Assembly: GCA_022393335.1 (NCBI GenBank)
Contig: JAJEKB010021158.1
Coordinates: forward strand, 1,630,308-1,694,307
Length of the DNA stretch: 64,000 nucleotides
Origin: Macrotrachela quadricornifera
Taxonomy: Eukaryota > Rotifera > Eurotatoria > Philodinida > Philodinidae
Direction: 5' to 3'
Position 1 is the first letter of the stretch, and every line of letters begins with the position of its first letter. Made by a program: the position numbers and the translations under genes. Under the pieces are notes generated by a model. The model ran no database searches and was not told the DNA's origin. It worked only from the letters and a program-made list of their open reading frames with translations. Shown one piece after another: positions 1-11,900 of the stretch.

Positions 1-2466
1 TCTAAAATTAATGTTTTTTCTCTCTATCTTCGCGTCTAGATCGTATTAAAAATAATTTTAAATTTCTATCATACTAATTTCCATCAAGAAATGACGTGGT
101 ATACTAATTTTTTTTCCCTTTGATATATATTCTTTTACAGAATATTCTTTTAATAATTTTTCAAATAAGTTTTAATGTTCACTTTGAACATGTGACAACA
201 TTAATTATTTTTGATTCTTGATAAGGTTTCTTTATCCATCTTTAATTACTAAATAGATGGTACAATTTTTTTCTGAACATTCAATATTTCCGTGTGGTGC
301 TAAATAGATGAAAAATTTGTTTCAACATACTTTGAGTAAATGGAGAGTTATTAAAAATTTCAATATTAAAATTTGGAGGATTTCTGTCTTTTTTTTTATT
401 TAAAATAGTAACAGTAATATAAAATATAAGAAAAACAAATGAATGATGTTGGTAATTATTTCTATTTTAACCTGTCTATGACCTTTGAAATTTGGGGAAA
501 AGTTTATGTCCTCGATCACTATCATCTCCAATGAAGTCTTTGTTATTATTGTCCTCTTCCAAGATGTATATTATATTACTTAGTTATTGATGTCCTTCTT
601 CATTGAATATATTCGTGCTTTTGATGAAAATTTTCTATTGGTGTTTTTGGTTACATTCAAGATCATAAGAAATTTCTTTTCTCTTCTGTGGTTGTAATGT
701 TAAGTTAGAATCATTATATTTCATAAAATTGAACGATATATATATATATATATGTAGATAATGAAAACAATATTTTAAGAAAATGAGTTTTCTTAAACAA
801 TCAAAGATCATTTATAAGATGTCTTATTAAAAAACACAATAAGTTAAGATTTTTTCTTGATATAGAAGAATATATATATATATATATTAAAGAACTTTTC
901 TTTAAAAATGTCAAATTTTTATATATGTAAGTAATTATGATGAGCTTTTTCCCTAATTAAATATCATGCATATTTATATTTATATTTACTTTTACCCGTG
1001 AAATAAACTTTAAAAAGATAGGAAAATAATGTTACACAGCTTAATTATTGGCTTGTATGACAAACATTTTCTTTTAACAAACCGAATATAAAACATAGAA
1101 ACATAAGGATCAAAACTCAAAAGTTGAGTAGACAATATGCGAACTTCTTAGAATATTCAATAATTATAGGGACAAGAACATCTTCATTTGCTATCAGCTT
1201 ATTTGACCTACATGTGCTCACAAACTGTAGCGCATTAGATAGAGTTAATTGAGATTCAGCTAGTGAACTGTTACATATCCAATTATTTCCTAGCGTATTT
1301 TATAAGTAAAAACTCTTTTTCTTTCCTATTTCACATTTTCATCAAACAATTTACTTATCATGCTATAAACTGTATTCGATTTCGCATTGTGTAAAAGACT
1401 ATCTATAAGTTACTTTGTCTAAAAGAAGCAAAATTCAATATGTTTACCATAACTTTATGAAATAGGTTTATTGTTTGAACATTGATAAAGCAATGTCTGT
1501 CGTTCTTATTTATATGAAAATCTTTCAATAATATCGCTTTAAATATTGATTATATTAAAAATTGTAATCTTCAAGAAATTACTAACAAACGAATTATTTT
1601 CTCTAGGAACAAAAAATTAATGAGACATTTATTTCTTTCATTTTATTCTTTACAAGATTCGATAATACCATTCTTAATTTGTCGTAATTATCAAAGGAAA
1701 AAGCGCTTCATTGTACAACAATTTTCCGCTGCAAAGTATTCATTACCTAGCAATCAATTTGTTTCGAGGCGTTTTTTTAAAGATTTTTATGATTATTATT
1801 AATTAGAAAATAATTATCATTTTCATTTGAATATTCAATATGATGGTTATAAGTCAGCTTGATGGATTTGACTTTTGCCAATATGATTGACTACGGAATA
1901 TAATGAATATGCACAGTAAAATCAATCTATAGACTTCTGTTAGATTATCAGACAAACACAGTCCTTAAAATATTGGTCTAAATGATATTATATGCTGAAA
2001 TTTGTCTTCTGCTGATTTTAAATAAAATCATATAAAATTAGATTCATTCATTTTGTTAAATATAAGCAAAACAATGCTAACAGATTAAATCATTCGTTTT
2101 AAAAATTTAACAATAATTTTATTGAAACAAATTTGTTTAAGTAAGATAAAACTAATAACGTTCAAGTATTTTTGCAATCTAAAATAATTTTTTATTCTGT
2201 TTTTTCCCAACCTAAAACTCATGTATAACATAAAATTCCCAAAAACTCTTGTCAATATTGGTATTAATTATTGAACATTCAATAAATATTCTGATTTAAA
2301 TATTTATGTCTAAAAACAGCAATTTCAATCATTTATATAATGATTCATATTGCAAAGTTCATTAATATATGCATTTATTTTTTAAATCGATTTTATTCTT
2401 AAAATATAAAAGTAAACATATACTTATATAATAATATTCATCTGTTATCTAGACAAAAAAAATGTT
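1..2466. other. AT-rich stretch without recognisable genes
   Basis: I see no coding exon or RNA gene here on either strand. Open frames are short and made of AT-rich simple sequence. Two TA microsatellites lie at about 736-753 and 869-888. The stretch runs into the 3' end of the SLC10A7-like gene on the minus strand. Confidence 0.5.
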
Positions 2467-3960
2467 TCAACATTTTGCGTTCATATTTTCTACTTCCTCT
2501 GGTTCAACTTTATTTTCATTTCGAGTTTGAATATTGTCTTTATCTTTTTGTAAAGATGCTTCCTTTTTTAATCGACGATTAACCCATTTTTTCAATAATA
2601 TAACTTCAAAAGCACCTAATATTAATTGTTCAGCATGATACATAATCAATGGTAGTGAAAGTATGCCAACCATATTTTCATCTTTATTTCCATATAAAGC
2701 ATTTATTAATGGAATTCCCATAGCTAAAGTTTTTGTTGCACCACAAAACATCATTGCTACAGTATCTGTAACAGAATATTGCCAATATCGAATAGGTAAT
2801 CGAGCTGTAATCATAATTAATAATGAAAAACCAACATAAATTACAGCATCAATAACAATTAAAATAAGTAGATGATTTGTTTCAATTCTATTAAATGATC
2901 CATTAGCAAAAGCTGTGCAAAACACAGCCCATACAAGTGTTAATAAAGCTAAACTATTTAATTCAGTAAAATAAAATTTTTCACGTACATACATAACTTG
3001 TTTTGTCCACAATAAATGAATTATTTGTCCAATAAATAAAGGTACTAAAACAGTTATACTTAAATTTTTAATAACATTTGTATAATCTAATTGACCGTTT
3101 GTATTATCTGTATCCGATAATGTATTAAAAATAGGATTTTTTACAAAATAAAATATTAAAGCTGGTGATACAAATATTCCTAGAAGATTTCCAAGAACTG
3201 CATTTAATAATGCAGCATATTCATTACCCATTGCATTTTTAGTCATAACAACATTACTTGAAATTGTTGTAGATGTTGATGCCATTATAATTATACCAAT
3301 AATTAATGTTGTATTAATAGATGTTTTTGTTAATAATAAACCAAAACCATAAATTGTAAATGGAATAATTAATAAACTATAAATCTGTACAAATGCATGA
3401 ACACGTACACGAAGAAATTCTTTAGCTAATTGTTTTGTTCGTAATGATAATCCACTAAGAAAAAATATTAATATAACACAACCCCATTTAACAGACCATT
3501 CAGAACGTATATAACCACCTGTTTTACCAACATTTGGAAATAAATATGCAAGAAAAATTACAATAACTAAACCCATAAGAAACCAATATTTACGAATGAA
3601 TGGAACTATATTTGATTGTTTTGGTGGTTCTTTCAATTGTTCTTCTTGATATTTTTTCATATAATTAACAACTAATGAAACCATTGAAGGTAAACAATAG
3701 AGACAAATAAGTTTATCATTATAAACAGCACAAATTTGTGGTAAATTATTTGGAGAGAGACTATCTAATGAAATACTATCAGAAATAACAACAATTATAG
3801 AAGCATTTGTTTTATTAATAATAAAGTTTTTAAATTCATCAAGATTTGTAAATTCATTTGTGAATTTGATTTCTGGTTTATTTTTATCAGATTGATTAGC
3901 CAACCAAACAATTGTAAGTAAATCTGGATCATTAATTTCAAATGACATATTATTTTTCAT
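2467..3960 (-). CDS. SLC10A7: SLC10A7-like sodium/bile acid cotransporter family protein with N-terminal extension
   Basis: Single-exon gene encoding 497 aa. From about residue 125 to 470 it matches the SBF-like family (SLC10A7, bacterial YfeH type), with about ten hydrophobic segments beginning at IVPFIRKYWFLMGLVIV and including LIFFLSGLSLRTKQLAKEF and FCGATKTLAMGIPL. In animals SLC10A7 is a secretory-pathway or plasma-membrane protein linked to calcium handling and glycosylation; transport by this copy is not shown. The first ~125 residues are soluble and absent from typical ~350-aa SLC10A7. They contain VWLANQSDKN and LPQICAVYNDKLI and look like a separate alpha/beta module. I use the ATG at 3960; the frame opens upstream only with TTG. 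A splice acceptor (ATATTTTAG) lies about 17 bases before the ATG. The C-terminal ~35 residues are charged and probably cytoplasmic. Confidence 0.85.
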   Translation of the reverse strand: MKNNMSFEINDPDLLTIVWLANQSDKNKPEIKFTNEFTNLDEFKNFIINKTNASIIVVISDSISLDSLSPNNLPQICAVYNDKLICLYCLPSMVSLVVNYMKKYQEEQLKEPPKQSNIVPFIRKYWFLMGLVIVIFLAYLFPNVGKTGGYIRSEWSVKWGCVILIFFLSGLSLRTKQLAKEFLRVRVHAFVQIYSLLIIPFTIYGFGLLLTKTSINTTLIIGIIIMASTSTTISSNVVMTKNAMGNEYAALLNAVLGNLLGIFVSPALIFYFVKNPIFNTLSDTDNTNGQLDYTNVIKNLSITVLVPLFIGQIIHLLWTKQVMYVREKFYFTELNSLALLTLVWAVFCTAFANGSFNRIETNHLLILIVIDAVIYVGFSLLIMITARLPIRYWQYSVTDTVAMMFCGATKTLAMGIPLINALYGNKDENMVGILSLPLIMYHAEQLILGAFEVILLKKWVNRRLKKEASLQKDKDNIQTRNENKVEPEEVENMNAKC

Positions 3961-4019
3961 TGAATACAATACCTTATCTAAAATATGAAAATATATTATT
4001 ATTTATATTGAAATGAATA

Positions 4020-4270
4020 CAGCTGTTTGCAAAAAAAAACTTAGAAACAAGTGCTATACAACAGTATAAATTCATATTTTATTTATTTATTTATTTATTT
4101 CTACAAGTATCAAAAAGAAAAGAAATCACGCTTCTATATATACAACGTGTAGTATATATATCGAGGGTGTAGCCCTCAAAAAATGACTTTTGTACTTTTT
4201 ATAATGGTACAGAAAAAAATGTTAAGAAAAAAAAAAAATTTTTTTTTCCAAGTTTTTTTGCAAACAGCTG
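4020..4270. mobile_element. MITE with ~23-bp inverted ends and TA target duplication
   Basis: The left end CAGCTGTTTGCAAAAAAA at 4020 is mirrored by the right end ending at 4270. The arms differ only in A-run length. The element is flanked by TA at 4018-4019 and 4271-4272, as for the Tc1/mariner superfamily. The 251-bp body has no coding capacity and holds a TTTA microsatellite (about 4077-4100) and a small GAGGG/CCCTC hairpin near 4163. It lies about 60 bp upstream of the SLC10A7-like start codon. Confidence 0.8.
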
Positions 4271-4272
4271 TA

Positions 4273-6560
4273 AGTCATAGAATGAGTTATAAGACAATTA
4301 AATAAAATTTAATTACTTATTTCATATAATTAAAATTTCATATAGTTATATTGAAAATAGTTTATCTCGTCTAAATGTAATAATGTATATGAAGATAGGC
4401 ATGTTACAAGCATCCCTGTTCTTATCTATTCTTTATTTTACATTATATTTTGAAGGTCATTTTATTCATCTGCTTACTTTTATATTATATACGATTATAT
4501 GAGCAGTTGTTATACACCACAATGATAAGAGAATATGTCACGTAGTACAGTCTATTTAAATGATTGATTTGTAATATATTTATACTATTTACGAAATAAA
4601 AAATGATCAAACAAACTTTCAAATAAAAATATATTGATTCGTTGATTTTATTATTATATGTTATAAAAAAAAGATGAAGAAAAAAATTATTTTGACTATT
4701 ATTATTAAGATGACAAAGGTAAAGAGATTATCAAAAAGATATAACAGGTGCAGTATAAAGATTATACCATTTCTTATTTTGTAAATATCTCACCAAAAAT
4801 AATATCAATATAATCTTTATTTTTTTTTCTTATAAGATATTTCATGAAAATATCTAAAAATAAATATTATATAATTTATCTGTAATGAAATATTACAATT
4901 GTTGAGTTTTTAACCAATGATTTAATTGGACAATAATGATTTTTGATCTTGCATATTAATTACTTCTCAAGAATATAATGTAAACGAAACTTGTTTTTTT
5001 TCCAAAAGATATATAGCCGAATCTTCTACGATAATTCGGCAAAAAAAAACTTCATTTGACTTGTTTTAATGAAATTTCAAGAGACTGAAAACAAGGATAT
5101 GGAGAAAATAACTAATATGTTTTGTAATACTATCTATTTTGTCTTTATCATTATACAGATATTACATAGAAATTTGAATTGTTTTAAAAATAGTTCATTC
5201 TTATATTCTCTAGAATAATCAAAGACAAAGCAAAATAGTCTTTTGGGCTAAGTTAGAAAATTCTAAAAGATTTGAAAGAATGTATTTATTACCAAAATCA
5301 AATTCATGAATGGATTTTTTTTTATGTTTAGAAATTGTGTTAAATAAACAAAAAATGATTATCTATGAACATAGAAGCAAATTGGATTTATTAAGATAAT
5401 AGAATACATCAGCAAATAATGTATCTTTCCTTTTAGATTCTTCGAAATTGAATCATTCTCAAGATTTTAACCTATTATTTTTCTTATTGAAAGTGATATG
5501 TCAAAAAGTAGAATGAACCTACCTCTGCAAAATCATATATGTGATTTATTTTTCAGTTCTAAATATCATTCATTACAATCAATTTAGTAAAGTAAACATT
5601 TTATTTTTGTTAACTATTTTTTTGATAATATTGACTTTTTAAAGTCAAGCATCAATTGATCATATATTTTAATAGGTTTTCTAAAAGAATAAATTAAATG
5701 CTAAAAAATTCAAGAATCTTGTCCAGAAGTAGAGAACAATCAGATTAATACAACTTTCAAAGAATTCTTTTTTTTTTTTCATTACGATTTGACCGAGATA
5801 TGGAGTTTACAATCGGTGTGTTTTTCCACGATGACTACGGAATTTCCTGAGAAAAATTGTGCTATGTTTTCTATAGATTTTCCCATCGTTGTATGTGATA
5901 AAATGTGGTTATTTTGTAACGAACTGAGTACATATAATATCATAGAATAATTGAATTTTATTCTGATAAAAATGAATCCAAAATATTCATATAAAACAAG
6001 GACACGATGTTCATTTTTTCATCAATGTTTTTTGTATTGAAAGATCTATATAAATATCTGTTGATATGTAGTATATAGGAAATATGATCAATTTTCTAGA
6101 AGAAAATATTCATTCATATCAGTTGAAGTGATTTATATTTATATACCGATTATTATTATATATCTATACTTGTTGATGATGTGTCTTTGTTCCTATCAAA
6201 ATTAGAAAATTAATGTTTAAAATTGTCAAAAATTTTTTAATCATATTTTATTAAGATCGTATTAACAATTATTATTAAAATAAATAAAAATAAAACCAAT
6301 GATTCATTGCGCATGTGTCGACATCTATATTTCGAAATTATATTAAAACAAAACCATTTTCTTATTTTACTAATATAAATTTTCTAAAATGACATTATTT
6401 TTAATTAATTAAAAATATTAGTGAAACTAATATTCTGATTGTTATTTCATAACCAATCAATATTAAATGAGAATTATATCTTTTCGAGAAATAAAAATCG
6501 AATAAATCTAAGTTAAAATTATACGAAATGATTATTTTTTTTTTAGATTAAAGAAAAAAA
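4273..6560. other. Intergenic region between divergent SLC10A7-like and TSR1 genes
   Basis: No exon recognised. A short hairpin GCCGAAT...ATTCGGC sits at about 5017-5040, between T- and A-rich tracts. Near the right end a T-run plus TTTTAG acceptor lies about 15 bases before the TSR1 ATG, suggesting a 5' leader intron or a trans-splice site. Confidence 0.45.
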
Positions 6561-9500
6561 ATGTCTCCTAGTAGTGATAATAAAGTTGTTCATCGTCCAG
6601 GTGCTCTTAAACAACAAAATAAACCATTTAAGACTGGTCGTCATCGATCTCAACATGAAATAAAACGAAGCACTAAAGGTTTTATTTTATTTACAATTTA
6701 AATAAATAAAATATTTATTTTTTTTTTATTCAGGTCGAGTTGCTGAAAAAAAACATGCACGTAGTTTAAAACGATTAAATGTAACACCTAAACAAAATCG
6801 AGCAAATACGGCTATTCAAATTCGAAAACAAAAACTTCAATCAAATAAAGAAGCAAGACAAACAATTGGTGCTATTGATGGTGTTCCACAACTTATTGTA
6901 ATTATTTTTAATAATTAATATTCTAAAATCATTTCAATAAAATTTTTTCTTTAGACAGTAATTCCATTATCATCTGATGTTAATATATTTTCTATAATTG
7001 AATTATTAACAAATTCTATTGATGATAATAAATCAACAGATGAAGCAACAGAATGTGGTGCAAGAATTTATACGTATATTTTTATTTTTATTTTTATTAT
7101 AAAATTAAAATCAATTTAATATAGATGTCCAAAACTTCGTTCAAAATTTTGTTTTTTAACACCAACACCAACAAATTTAGAAAATATTCTTGATGCTGCT
7201 AAAGTTATTATTAAAAAATTTTTCGTCAAAATAAACAAAAAAAAAAGTTTTGTTAAAATTTTTAGATATCTGATACAATAATATATGTAATATCATCATC
7301 ACATGGAATATCAATTGAAGGAGATTATTTACTTGATTTAATAAATGTTCATTGTTCACCAGGAAGTATTATTTATTCAGTTATATCATCGTCAAATGAT
7401 GATTCAATGTCAACAACATCATCACGTTTATCATCATTAAGAAATTTAGAAAAATTTCTTGAAAAAAGATTTTCAAATGTTAAATTAATATCATTAGATA
7501 ATGAACAAGATGCTCAACGTCTTCTTAGAAAATTAACTGAACAAAAATTAATTAAACCAACAAAAAAATGTTTAAGACCTTATTTATTTGCACAAACATT
7601 TTCATATGAAAATCCAAAAGTATTTATTCATTTTTCATTTTTATTAAAATTTTTTTGTTTCTTTAGTCATCAATAAGTACATTAAAATTAAGTGGATATT
7701 TACGTGGAATACATTTATCTTCAAATGATCTTGTTTATATACCAGGTTTAGGAACATTTCAATTAGAAAAAATTGAACAACATCAATTTCAACGAGATGT
7801 AAATTAAAAGAAATATTTTTATATTATTAATAAGAAATATTCGTTTTAGTCTAATGGAATAATTAAACCAATTGTTGAAAAAACATATTCTCCACAAGAT
7901 GATCTTCAACGATCATTAGCATTTGAAGCTGAATCAGATCCAATGAATAATGATCAAGAACAAACATGGCCAACAACAGAAGAACTTGAAAAAGCACAAA
8001 TTGAACAAAATCAATTAAAAAAACGTGTACCAAAAGGTACATCAGAATATCAAGCTGCATGGATTGTATCAGATGATGAACAAGATCAAGAAGAAAATGT
8101 GAGGTTTTTTTGTTTTTCTTTTTCATACTTAAATTTATTTTTTTAATTTTAGGATTTTGAAGATGATGAACAAGATATGATTACAGCAAATACAGATGAT
8201 TTAGAATCAATTCAATTAGATCAAGAAGAAGAAGATGAAGAAGAAGAAGAAATGGATGAAATTGTTATTAATAAAAATAATTATGATGATAAATTTGATT
8301 TAGATGAAGATAAACAAACGTTTGTTAAATAAATCTTTTTGTTTTTTGAAATATTCTTTTTTTTTTTATTTATTTAGTTTAAAAAAATTCAAAGAAGCAA
8401 AATTAGATGAACAATTTCCTGATGAAGTTGATACACCAATGGATGTACCTGCTCGTGTTCGATTTCAAAAGTAAATTTTTTTTTTCTTTTAAAATATATT
8501 TTCTTAAATAAATAATTTTTTATTTAAATAAGATATCGTGGTTTAAAAAGTTTTCGAACAACAAAATGGGATAAAAAAGAAAATTTACCATCAGATTATT
8601 CAAGAATTTATCAATTTCCTAATTTTCGAGCAATGATTAAACAAATTCAAACTGAACAAGAAGATTCTCCTCAAGGAAAACAAGATCATGCAATGGTTAA
8701 GATATTTTTCAATAAAAAAAACAAAACAATTTTATATTTATTTAGGTTCATAGTTATGTAACATTATATATAAAAAATGTTCCAGTTAATCGATTTGGTA
8801 AAATAAAGAAAAAATTTTATTTTATATAAAAATTATTTTGTTTTTTTTTAATATATAGAACCTGGTCATCATGTATTTGTTATGGGTCTTCTACCTCATG
8901 AACAATGTCTTTCTGTATTAAATATTGTTTTAAATCGTACGAATGATAGTGAAATAATTCTTAAATCAAAAGAACGTCTTATTTTTCATGTTGGTTTTCG
9001 TCGATTTGCAAGTGCACCTGTTTATTCTCAACATACAAATGGAGATAAACATAAAGTTTATTATAAATTATTAAATTAATTAATTTATAATTTAATTTTT
9101 CTTATAGTATGAACGATTTTTTCGACCACGACAAACATTAGTAGCAACATGTTTTGGTCCAATAACATATCCACCGGCATCTGTACTTGCATTTAAAGAA
9201 TTTCCTGATGGTTATTTATTTTAATATATTTATAAAAAAAAAAAAGATTATATTTTTAATATAGGTCGTCAAGAATTAGTAGCTACTGGTTCTCTTCTTT
9301 CAGTTAATCCAGATCGTTTAGTACTAAAACGTATTGTTTTAAGTGGACATCCATTTAAAATTCATAAGAAATCAGCTGTTATTCGTTATATGTTTTTTAG
9401 TCCTGGTTTGTCTTTTTATTTTATTTTATAATATTATAAATTAATTTTTTTCATGATAGAGGATGTTAATTGGTTTAAACCAATTGAACTACGAACACGT

Positions 9501-9752
9501 TGGGGAAGACGAGGACATATTAAAGAATCACTTGGTAATAAATATTTATGTTTATTATTGAAAAGAAATATTGTTTACATTTTATTTAAAGGTACACATG
9601 GACATATGAAATGTCAATTTGATGGTATTCTTAAATCACAAGATACTATTTTTATGAATTTATATAAACGTGTTTTTCCTAAATGGACATATGAACCACT
9701 ATCGATTCAGCAACAACAACAACATTTATATAATGAAGAAAATATGCAATGA
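6561..9752 (+). CDS. TSR1: Pre-rRNA-processing protein TSR1 (40S subunit biogenesis)
   Basis: Sixteen exons join in frame into 788 aa (human TSR1 is about 804): 6561-6678, 6734-6897, 6955-7073, 7125-7203, 7266-7619, 7667-7798, 7850-8098, 8153-8319, 8378-8470, 8533-8695, 8746-8797, 8859-9055, 9108-9210, 9265-9405, 9460-9534, 9592-9752. Every junction is GT-AG and introns are about 45-65 bp. TSR1 is a GTPase-like but catalytically inactive relative of Bms1 that binds late pre-40S particles. Family marks in order: [19 protein letters not shown] at the N terminus, the WPTTEEL and [12 protein letters not shown] block, an acidic D/E run in exon 8, [17 protein letters not shown], the C-terminal RIBIOP_C/DUF663 region with LSGHPFKI and [18 protein letters not shown], then FPKWTYEP. 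All domains are intact, so it should be functional. The short Gln-rich tail after FPKWTYEP is lineage-specific. Confidence 0.95.
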
Positions 9753-10126
9753 TCCGTTTTTCTTATAAACCGTTATATGTTTTTCTTCAAAAATAAAATA
9801 ACGAAAAGAAATTATCAGGAATAATTGAGGTGAAACTATAATGATGTTTCATTTAATCTCAAATAATAATGCTTTACTAAACTTTCTCACGAACAGATAT
9901 TAAACTAATTTAATGAATAATTGAAATATATCTGATAGAAAAATTTTGTCTGTTATCTTAATTTATTTATCGCTACTTTAAAATGTAATATGATAATGAT
10001 GATCAGCGTATATTAATCGTATTCAAACGCAATACTCAGCTTAAATGAAAAGAAATTTAATAGAATGCACATAATTGATTAAATTTCCTAGCATATGTTT
10101 GAAGTTGTTTTAGATTTTGATGATTT
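9753..10126. other. Intergenic, downstream of TSR1
   Basis: AT-rich 3' flank of TSR1 with an AATAAA-like signal at about 9791. No gene seen. Confidence 0.4.
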
Positions 10127-10128
10127 TA

Positions 10129-10484
10129 CCGGGTGTCTCGTAAGTAACGAAACAAACTAAAGATTTGAGTATCTCCCTTACCACTCGAGCAAAGCAACTG
10201 ATTTTTTTACCAGTACTAGAGACACGTACAAGCTTTATATTCATAAAAACATATAGAAAGAGATCTTTTGTTAAGGATATCATTTTTTATTCTATCTGTG
10301 CAAAAGTAAATTTTTCTTGTTGAGATCAATAGTGATAGTTAATAAAGAATCTTCCTAGGCATGTCTTTATGAATATAAAGCTTGTACATGCCTCTAGCAC
10401 TAGTAAAAAAAATCAGCTGCTTTGGTCGAGCGATAAGGGAAATATTCAATTATTAGTTTGTTTCGTTACTTATGGGACACCCGG
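10129..10484. mobile_element. Palindromic MITE, mariner-type ends, TA duplication
   Basis: Both ends carry CCGGGTGTC(T/C)CGTAAGTAAC as inverted repeats followed by GAAACAAACTAA. TA dinucleotides flank it at 10127-10128 and 10485-10486. The two halves are inverted copies almost throughout: AGCTTTATATTCATAAA near 10229 mirrors ATGAATATAAAGCTTGTAC near 10370, and the TTTTTTACCAGTACTAGAG segment is mirrored too. About 356 bp, no ORF; it could fold into a long hairpin. Confidence 0.8.
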
Positions 10485-10486
10485 TA

Positions 10487-11900
10487 TATTATGAGGTGCT
10501 CTTGGGTCCTCAAGTCCTATATTATAGGGCTAGCGTTAGGTCTTCAAGTCTGTTAGCGACGATGAGTGTCCTCGCTGCTGTTTCTCTTTCTTCTCTGCTA
10601 TGCATCCCTTTTAGAGACATTCTTTCTCCTTTGCATTCACATAGTGTTTTGTGCTTCTTCGTTTCATGTTCTGTTTTTCGAGAAAGAATGTTATCTTTGA
10701 TATTCATTTGTTTTTAATATACGTTTTAATATACATTCATCAATGAGAGTGTACTCTCTCTTCCCCTCTTGCAGACAGAGTAGAGAGAGAGCTCACAGGA
10801 ATGCTCTCGGAACGTATGTAATCGTTTAATATCTTAACATAAATTATTTTAAATTCCTGTCAAGTTATAGGTGCAAGAAATGTCAGGTTCCTACGGTTAT
10901 ATGTTATGTTGCATTATATGATACGATCAATTAAATCTACTGTAGAAATAACACGCTTTTGAATTATTATTAATTATATATTTATTTCAGGGTGGTCAGA
11001 TGAAAAATTTGAAAATCAAAATTTTTTTTAAAACTGAAAATGATCAGAGACTTTATTTTGTAAAGCCAGAAATTGATCAAAAAGAGAAGTTTTTTGCAAA
11101 TAGGTGAGTATTACGTTAATATACTGATATCCAACATTCACCCTATCGTTGGTTTGTTTACTCATTCTTTTAGTTTTAAATGTGTTTCATTTTAAACAAG
11201 GTCAATACAATGAATATCCTGTTAGCTATACAAAAAAAAAACTAACGTAAGACACTTAGTGTCGAACTTTTCCACTATACTTGAAATTCGTTTGCAAAAA
11301 GAACAAAAATAAAATATATAACATCACATCGATATTATTATTCAAATTTTGCATTTTTCGAATTTGTTTTAACACATTTTTTTCTGACAAGATATACCTA
11401 AAAAACTGTTCACAAGAATAGTTGCTATTTAATCTTATTTTAAATTCAGCATTAACTAATTTAATGTCCATTTGATTACAGTAATCTGTCCATAAATAAT
11501 TAACATCACTGAAGATTGATTCTACGTAAGAATTTCAACATAGAATAGAAAAAATGTAACAGGATTTTTTTAAAACTCGGTGTAGGATTTGGATTAATAT
11601 TCAATAATTAAGCCCAGAATTGATCAGACCTAATAAAATCTTTCTTTTTCGTTGCTCGATGTTGAAATGGCTTATTCATTATCACTATCACTAACATCAT
11701 ATACAATGCTTTTATTACTAATGTTCGATGATAAAAAGTTGTTTGATTCATTCGAGATATGATTTCCTTTGTTCATTCAATTTAATATTTTTCTCTTTCA
11801 AATGTTCATATTAACATTTAATATCACAAAATGCACTATACAATTTATCTTTATCTAAACTATTTATCGGAATCACATCAGTAAAATCTACATAAGGGTA
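10487..11900. other. Intergenic repeat-bearing DNA
   Basis: No exon recognised. Bases 10490-10560 hold a motif (CTTGGGTCCTCAAGT near an ATAGGG word) that recurs in the foldback element at 23.6 kb, so it is probably a fragment of a dispersed repeat. Bases 10745-10790 contain GAGAGTG/CTCTCTC inverted simple sequence. Confidence 0.4.

Noticed and set aside
4148..4180. Possible promoter signal around TATATATCGAGGGTGTAGCCC
   Set aside because: It is inside the MITE and is better explained as an internal hairpin of that element.
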